From Kappaphycus alvarezii (taxonomy: Eukaryota; Rhodophyta; Florideophyceae; Gigartinales; Solieriaceae), in the NCBI GenBank assembly GCA_002205965.3, contig NADL03000007.1, positions 806,001-870,000 on the forward strand: a DNA stretch of 64,000 bases, in the 5' to 3' direction. The position numbers and the translations under genes were made by a program. Below the pieces are notes generated by a model, which saw only the letters and a list, made by a program, of their open reading frames with translations, did not search any database and was not told where the DNA came from. Of this stretch, positions 58,730 to 64,000 are shown one piece after another. The stretch's first letter is position 1. Each line of letters begins with the position of its first letter.

Positions 58730-60034
58730 ATGCCAAGGTCAAACCCACCCGTCCGCGGCTGTCGCGATCTTCTGGGCAAAATCATCTCCTCCCGACGCTC
58801 GCTCATCTCATCATTTGCATCGCATTGCGAACGGTACGCCTTTTCCGAAATTGAGACACCCATTCTTGAACCTGCCTCTCTCTATCGCTCACTCGGTCCT
58901 ACAAGCGATATAGTCGCCGAAGAAACATACACGCTGCAGGGATGCGATCCACCCGTCGTGCTCCGACCAGAGGGGACAGCTGGCGTATTGCGTGCGCTGT
59001 CCGATGTGGGTGTGTTGCGTCGTTGTACAGCGGGCGGTACAAAAGTGTGGTATGCGGGGCCGATGTTTCGACGAGAAAGACCCCAACGGAAACGATGGAG
59101 GCAATTCTGGCAGATGGGCTTGGAATGGGTTGGAGAAAATGGCGTGAATGCTGATGCAGAGGTTATAGAGGTGGCTGGGGTATTTTTGAAAGAGCAGGGA
59201 AAGGTCTCTTGGTTGAGGCTCAATACATTGGGGAATGCAGGTAATAGGCATAGGTATAATGAAGTATTGGGCTCTTGGCTGAAAGAGAGGAAAGGGAAGT
59301 TATCGGAGATGTCGAGAAGGAGATTAGAAGAGGGGAACTGCATGAGGGTTTTGGACAGTAAGCTCGAGGAGGATGTCGAAACCTTACGGGATGCTCCACG
59401 GTTGATAGAGTATGTAGGGCTGGAAGAAAGGAAGAGGTTTGAGCATCTGCAATTGTTGTTACAAGATGCAGGCATCGACTTTCAAGTTGATGAAACCCTT
59501 GTAAGAGGCTTAGATTATTACACAAGCACAGCGTTTGAGTTCGACGGAGCCGATGGTCGCGCAGTATGTGCAGGCGGTAGGTACGAGGATGTGGTGGGAG
59601 GAAGCGGAGTGGGTTTCGCCATCGGATTAGACCGCATCGAGAACGAGGAGCTCGCGGAAGAAAGCGCCTGTGTGGAAGTTTATGAGAAGCAGTATGAGGG
59701 TGGCGTCGTGGTACTGGCTGCAGAAAAGGGCGCCGATTCCGCAACCAGTCAAGTGGGAAATGTTTGTCGCAAGATTGCGAGGGAGCTGCGCGCCTCTGGA
59801 GTAAAGGCTGTGACTAATTTAGATGGTACCAGATTGGCCAAGGCGGTTCCGAGAGCTATCCGGAGGGGTGCTGCCGCCTTAATTTTTGTAGGTGAACGGG
59901 AGTTGGAGACGGAGAGCGTAAAAGTGCGTTTTGTTCGACAAGATGCAGAGGAGGAGGGCTCTTTGATGGCCGTTGCTTTAGGCGATGTCGTGGAAACTGT
60001 CTGTGAAATACAACAGACACCCGTGGTGTCCTAG
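58730..60034 (+). CDS. HARS: Histidyl-tRNA synthetase, bacterial/organellar-like
   Basis: Charges tRNA-His with histidine. From the ATG at 58730 the 434-residue protein has all class IIa marks: VRGCRDLLGK (family PRGxRD), motif 1 region EIETPILEPASLYRS, VVLRPEGTAGVLRAL, motif 2 FRRERPQRKRWRQFWQMGLE, the histidine-binding LVRGLDYYTSTAFEF, CAGGRYEDVVGG, motif 3 GVGFAIGLDRIE, and a C-terminal anticodon-binding domain (GVKAVTNLDGTRLAKAVPRA). Length and lack of a WHEP extension resemble bacterial HisS, so an organellar copy or a dual-use enzyme is plausible. No transit peptide precedes the RGCRD motif with this start; the frame is open about 57 bases further up without an ATG, so a leader exon could add one. 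The stop is at 60032-60034. The frame is clean. Confidence 0.93.
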   Translation: MPRSNPPVRGCRDLLGKIISSRRSLISSFASHCERYAFSEIETPILEPASLYRSLGPTSDIVAEETYTLQGCDPPVVLRPEGTAGVLRALSDVGVLRRCTAGGTKVWYAGPMFRRERPQRKRWRQFWQMGLEWVGENGVNADAEVIEVAGVFLKEQGKVSWLRLNTLGNAGNRHRYNEVLGSWLKERKGKLSEMSRRRLEEGNCMRVLDSKLEEDVETLRDAPRLIEYVGLEERKRFEHLQLLLQDAGIDFQVDETLVRGLDYYTSTAFEFDGADGRAVCAGGRYEDVVGGSGVGFAIGLDRIENEELAEESACVEVYEKQYEGGVVVLAAEKGADSATSQVGNVCRKIARELRASGVKAVTNLDGTRLAKAVPRAIRRGAAALIFVGERELETESVKVRFVRQDAEEEGSLMAVALGDVVETVCEIQQTPVVS

Positions 60035-60517
60035 TCATTCATCGTGGAAGGTATCGCCCTGATCTGGATGTGGTAAATGTATGCATTACTATTAATACCC
60101 GTAGAGGGTGAGATGCTATCCAGGTAGTTGAAGGTTATCCATGGATGATGCCCCATCCAGCTAAAGAAAGAGGCTCCTTTTCAAAGAGAGTGGTATTGGC
60201 TTCGTTGGCGCTCATCATTAGCAAGCCTTTTGTTCTGATGAAGATCAGGTGCCCTTACTCTCCCCATGACCACCAAATATCCGCTGCAACTTGAGACTAC
60301 CTGAAGATTTGGTTCAGGGCATTAGCCGTGACCAACTTTTCGTACAAGCGCATGATATTAGTACATGAAACAAATCGAGGAAAAATTCAAGGACGGGTCC
60401 TCGCATTGATAGGGCATTCCTCTAGTGCAGGATCATCGGAGTTTACAAACATGTAACCCGACGTGTGTAAAGCTATGTCGGGATGAGATCCCTACACTTT
60501 ATCAGGGACCGTTCAGG
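60035..60517. other. Intergenic between convergent genes
   Basis: About 480 bases without a gene; 3' UTRs of the synthetase and of the sulfotransferase-glycosyltransferase. Confidence 0.5.
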
Positions 60518-62930
60518 TCACCCATGGCTGATGAACTCCTGTAGCCAAGCATCCTGGACAGAGCGAGATGAATCCAAGACGTCTCGCCAGTCATCTCGGA
60601 TTGTCCACAAACCTCTGTTGCTGAGTCTAGTTCGATAACCACTTGAGTCCTCCTCCTGTGTATCCCTGTCAAAGCAATGCATGATTATTGACTTCTCGCT
60701 GCTATCCGAGCAATCACGTCTTGCCACCGACTCTGGCAGTAGGGCGATCCCAAAGTCCCTCGGCTGATTTCTGCGCCAAAGCTCTATGCTTCCGTAGGTC
60801 TGATTCCCCTCCCCCAAGTAATTCCAAAGGCCACAAGCGCCCGATTGATTCCGATTTGATCATCGTCATGGGCTGCTCTTGTACGTCTTCTGGCCTCTCG
60901 CACTACGAAAATGGTTGAATCATCCGAGAGAAAGCTGATTACTCCCATACACAGGGTTGAGCCACCCCATGCTTTAGAGAGCTGTTTTGGAAACGTACCA
61001 CGCGACGCTACAATACTATTAACTTTGCCTTGACCAAGGTGGTACTCGTTGAATATATCTATTGGGTTTTGAGTCCAAATTGCGTCCACGTCCGTATGAA
61101 TAACGTCCAACTTGGCTCTCAGGAGAACTTCAATGAGATGTAATCGGGAAGAGAAAATCGTGCCCCTAATTTTGAGTGCATCTGTCTCCTGGTTTACCTC
61201 AACCATGCAAGTTCCAATGTTTCGCGACCTCAGGATTCCATGCAAAACTGGGTCAAATGTCGCGACTAGTACCTCTGATACTCCATTACGATGCATCCAA
61301 ACAAGATGGTTTAAAACTCGAATGAAGTAACTTGAAGCTCGTTCGATATTCTTGTATTCCATATCCCCAGTAAACAATAGAACTATGCGTCCATCACGTT
61401 GAGCAGACCATCCCGCTTCAACACAGCTATACATGACGAACTTATGGGTGGGAACTTTTCCCCGGACTCGGTACCGTTTTCGTTGATAACATCTAGATCT
61501 TCTGTACTTGATATTTCGTGGAATACTTTTGATAAGCTTTGTTCCTCATACCAGAGGTCCAGAGGCTCTGGGCTTACTACTTGAGCCAGTTCCGCGTGGC
61601 TAATTCGAACATTTGGTGCTGCTTCATTCGGATACATATGCAAACCTTGTACTGGAATGTAACCTCTCACTTGAGATACCGGGGAGATAATTGCCCAGAC
61701 CAAATCTATCAAGCGGCGTTCGCTATATTCTGATTGCAAAAATTCACCAATAGACAGCGATTCCTGTGCTGTTGTCCGACTTCCATGCTTTTCGTGACCC
61801 CTGTAGATGCCTGCTTGTCCAACACCTTTGAAAAGGCATTCTATGTTCTCGCTTATAAGAGGTGCGTTAAGAAAATCAAGCATCTTCTTCAAGGAATCCT
61901 GCTGCCTCATAGGGTCACGCAAGTCCTCATACTTCACTACGAGAATGGAATCTTCTCCATATTTTTGGACAAACTGCACGAAAGATTTCCAACTCAGGAC
62001 ATAGTCGAGAGCTAATCCTAGAACTTCCTGACAAAGCCTCCTCCATACCCTCGGGTTTGGATCATTCAATATTTTTTTGTGAACCGATATGTGTGTGAAG
62101 TTTGCGCCCCCCCTGCTCGAAGGGCATACCTTCGCTGTATTTCTGAATAAATAGCATCTAAGGGGTGGCGATCGATTATTATCGCTGTAGAGAGATTAAG
62201 CACTGGAGAAAAAGCTCCGGATCCACTTCTTTTGTCTGTAATTGATCTGCATAGCATGCCAAACGCGTCCCATCGCATAAAAGGGTCTCCGGGGTTTCTC
62301 ACAACGGAATTTCTGAATTGTTGCAACGGTAGGGGAGGTAGGAAACCGGCCACGGCCATGTCGTTATTAGAAACTAAATCGAATGGATGAGTAGTTGGGT
62401 GGGCTTTAATAGCGATTACTGAATCATCGCATTTGCCCTCACCAAGAAGAGTACCATGGAGTGTTGAATCGTTATAGACAGATCCAGTGCTAATCCCCGT
62501 TGAATGCTCTAAGAGCGCCCTTACCCAGGTGTTACCAGAACCTGGAAAGCTCCATAGCAACGCAGGGGCTTGTCGACGGGTAGAAGCGCAGAAAGTGTCA
62601 GCAGTCTCACCGTCAACTTTCTTTGTGCAATTCCAGTCCACCAGACTGCTTGCGTAAATATCAGAGAAAATTTGCGTGTTTGCAATTCTGAGACTCTGAA
62701 TTACGGGTGGTGGATGTCGGCGACGATGCATATCTTAGATCCTTACTGTTAGTCCTTCCCCTCTCGAACAGGCGAGTTCCCGTTAAGAAGCATAAAACTG
62801 CTACGAATGCCACAACAGAGCGCGGGATTTGGTGTTTTGCATTTTTCCCTCGTAGCTTGAACCTCCGTAACTCCCGAAGCTTAGTTTGTAACCAAACCCT
62901 TATTCTCAAATGGACTGAGTAGCGACCCAT
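60518..62930 (-). CDS. Membrane-anchored sulfotransferase fused to a PF03407-type glycosyltransferase
   Basis: About 800 residues in three parts. (1) ATG at 62930: short basic cytosolic tail then one membrane segment, [18 protein letters not shown], a type II Golgi anchor. (2) Sulfotransferase: [20 protein letters not shown] (PAPS 5'-phosphosulfate loop), [30 protein letters not shown] (3'-phosphate site), [11 protein letters not shown], closest in feel to WSCD-type sulfotransferases. (3) Glycosyltransferase of the nucleotide-diphospho-sugar transferase type: [30 protein letters not shown] (DxD metal site), [42 protein letters not shown]; stop at 60518. One-base frame changes separate the parts, near 62730, at an A7 run near 62070, near 61400, and at a G5 run near 60813. 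No promoter gap exists between parts. Likely builds and sulfates a polysaccharide in the Golgi; substrate unknown. Confidence 0.72.
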
Positions 62931-63569
62931 TCCGAAAAAAACCAATATGCGCTTTCAATCTAACAAACATAACAAACATTTGAGGGCGAAACGCAGTTAC
63001 TTTTATCCAAATAGACAAGTACCAAGTTAGACGTACCCAAAGCTAGAAGAACGAGCAGAATTCTAAATGTTCTAATAGATATTCCGTCTAAATTCACAAC
63101 TGCAGTTTATCTCGAAGTCATATTGGGCCATCCAAAATTAAAGCGCTCCACACACGGATTGCACATTGAAATGGCTCAAGAGAATGAATGATACACTGTA
63201 AGGAAAAGAGGAATAAAACGGTGGCTGTCAGCTTTCCAAACAAAACCAGAACCTCTAAGGTGAATCATTTGACCTCTCAGAGTCAGTTTTGGGTTGGAAG
63301 CAATGAGGCTTTAATCGCCAAAGTCAAGAACACGGCAAGCAAAAGAATTACGCGCTGTACCGCACGACAAACATTCTGCCCCAAGAAGTTATCCTGTCCC
63401 ACCTTCGGACTAAAATGGATGCATCCGTTCATTTCTTAGATAAATACATCTTTAGTTCAAACTGTGTCTGTAGGGTACACAGACTGGTCCAGCTATTCGA
63501 TGAAAACTTTGATGTATGCCCAGCAATCTACCACTGAAGGTAGAGTGCTTTGAAATTCCGGGCCTGAAT
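62931..63569. other. Upstream region of the sulfotransferase-glycosyltransferase gene
   Basis: No supported gene. One 83-codon frame (63188-63439) lacks recognisable motifs. Should hold the promoter of the minus-strand gene. Confidence 0.5.
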
Positions 63570-63700
63570 GGCGGTACTGTACAGTACAGTACCGTACAGT
63601 ACTGTAAAGTACAGTAGTGTTCTGGCGTGGATCTCAGGCAGACATTTTTAATGTCACTGTACTATACTGTACAGTACAGTACAGTGCTGTTACAGTACAT
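63570..63700. repeat. TACAGTAC-type tandem tracts
   Basis: Two runs of overlapping GTACAGTACAGTAC motifs (63575-63618 and 63655-63700) with scattered substitutions. Similar tracts lie near 24719, 42750, 45430, 55130, 55260 and 55520. Confidence 0.7.
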
Positions 63701-63861
63701 TTATTCAAGCACACTTGTTATTACAGTTATTTCTGAGCCCGACTTTGGAAATAATCCCACTTCACAAGGAACTTTCCAAACATTGAACTGCCCAAACTTA
63801 TCCCCGTTTTCAGTACTGTAGGTCTTTAAGGTGTGTGCTCCGCCTATACCATGTAAGCTAC

Positions 63862-64000
63862 TGTTGTACAGAGTATACTATACGAACGGTCGCGGCCAAT
63901 CACAGGCCACGACTGATCTGACTTGGCAGATCCAATGATTTGTGCCGTAAACAGCCGAGTGGCAGTACTAGTGTATTATGCTCCCGGTAATACTGTACAG
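63862..64000 (-). repeat. Dispersed repeat C, copy 2, cut by the window edge
   Basis: Reverse complement of 41905-42050, about 95% identical by eye over some 135 bases. The right end runs into the window limit, so its full length is unknown. Confidence 0.75.

Noticed and set aside
1-64000. CRISPR array, operons or a prokaryotic replication origin
   Set aside because: No regularly spaced direct repeats; introns, LTR elements and strictly eukaryotic genes show a nuclear genome.

Overview
This is a nuclear eukaryotic window, most likely from a red alga. The evidence is a set of conserved eukaryotic genes (FG nucleoporin, ribosomal protein eL6, Mad2, a Uso1/p115 tether, proteasome subunit alpha-7, histidyl-tRNA synthetase), few and short introns, tight gene spacing, abundant LTR retrotransposons, and a membrane-anchored sulfotransferase joined to a glycosyltransferase, which would suit a maker of sulfated polysaccharides. 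The organism call is inference; no single feature proves it.

Layout. 1-7.7 kb is genic: the 3' part of an FG nucleoporin, a secreted protein with a Ser/Pro linker, and eL6 with one intron. 8-42 kb is a repeat island. It holds two head-to-head LINE 3' ends (9-10.3 kb), a MITE-like inverted repeat (10.66-10.96 kb), a dispersed repeat present twice (11.8 and 23.9 kb), a young-looking Ty3/Gypsy chromovirus with both LTRs (13.5-20.0 kb), a decayed IS481-like transposase (26.5-27.1 kb), a solo LTR of the chromovirus family (27.9-28.4 kb), and an old minus-strand Gypsy element (about 29.85-41.36 kb) with a Copia element (33.7-40.1 kb) inserted in it. 42-64 kb is genic again: F-box-like protein, Mad2, a very long Uso1/p115-like gene, a C2-domain protein, a divergent proteasome alpha-7/histidyl-tRNA synthetase pair, and the sulfotransferase-glycosyltransferase gene. 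Short TACAGTAC-type tracts recur between genes.

Several host genes read as good homologues but change frame by one base, often in short homopolymer runs (nucleoporin, secreted protein, F-box, Mad2, Uso1, C2 protein, sulfotransferase-glycosyltransferase), while eL6, proteasome alpha-7 and histidyl-tRNA synthetase are clean. Consensus indel errors explain this more simply than seven neighbouring pseudogenes, but it cannot be settled from the sequence alone.

The genes do not form a pathway. Most are housekeeping: nuclear transport, translation, spindle checkpoint, Golgi tethering, protein turnover. The most unusual host gene is the sulfotransferase-glycosyltransferase; the most unusual mobile features are the IS481-like relic and a zinc-finger reading frame ahead of gag in the chromovirus.
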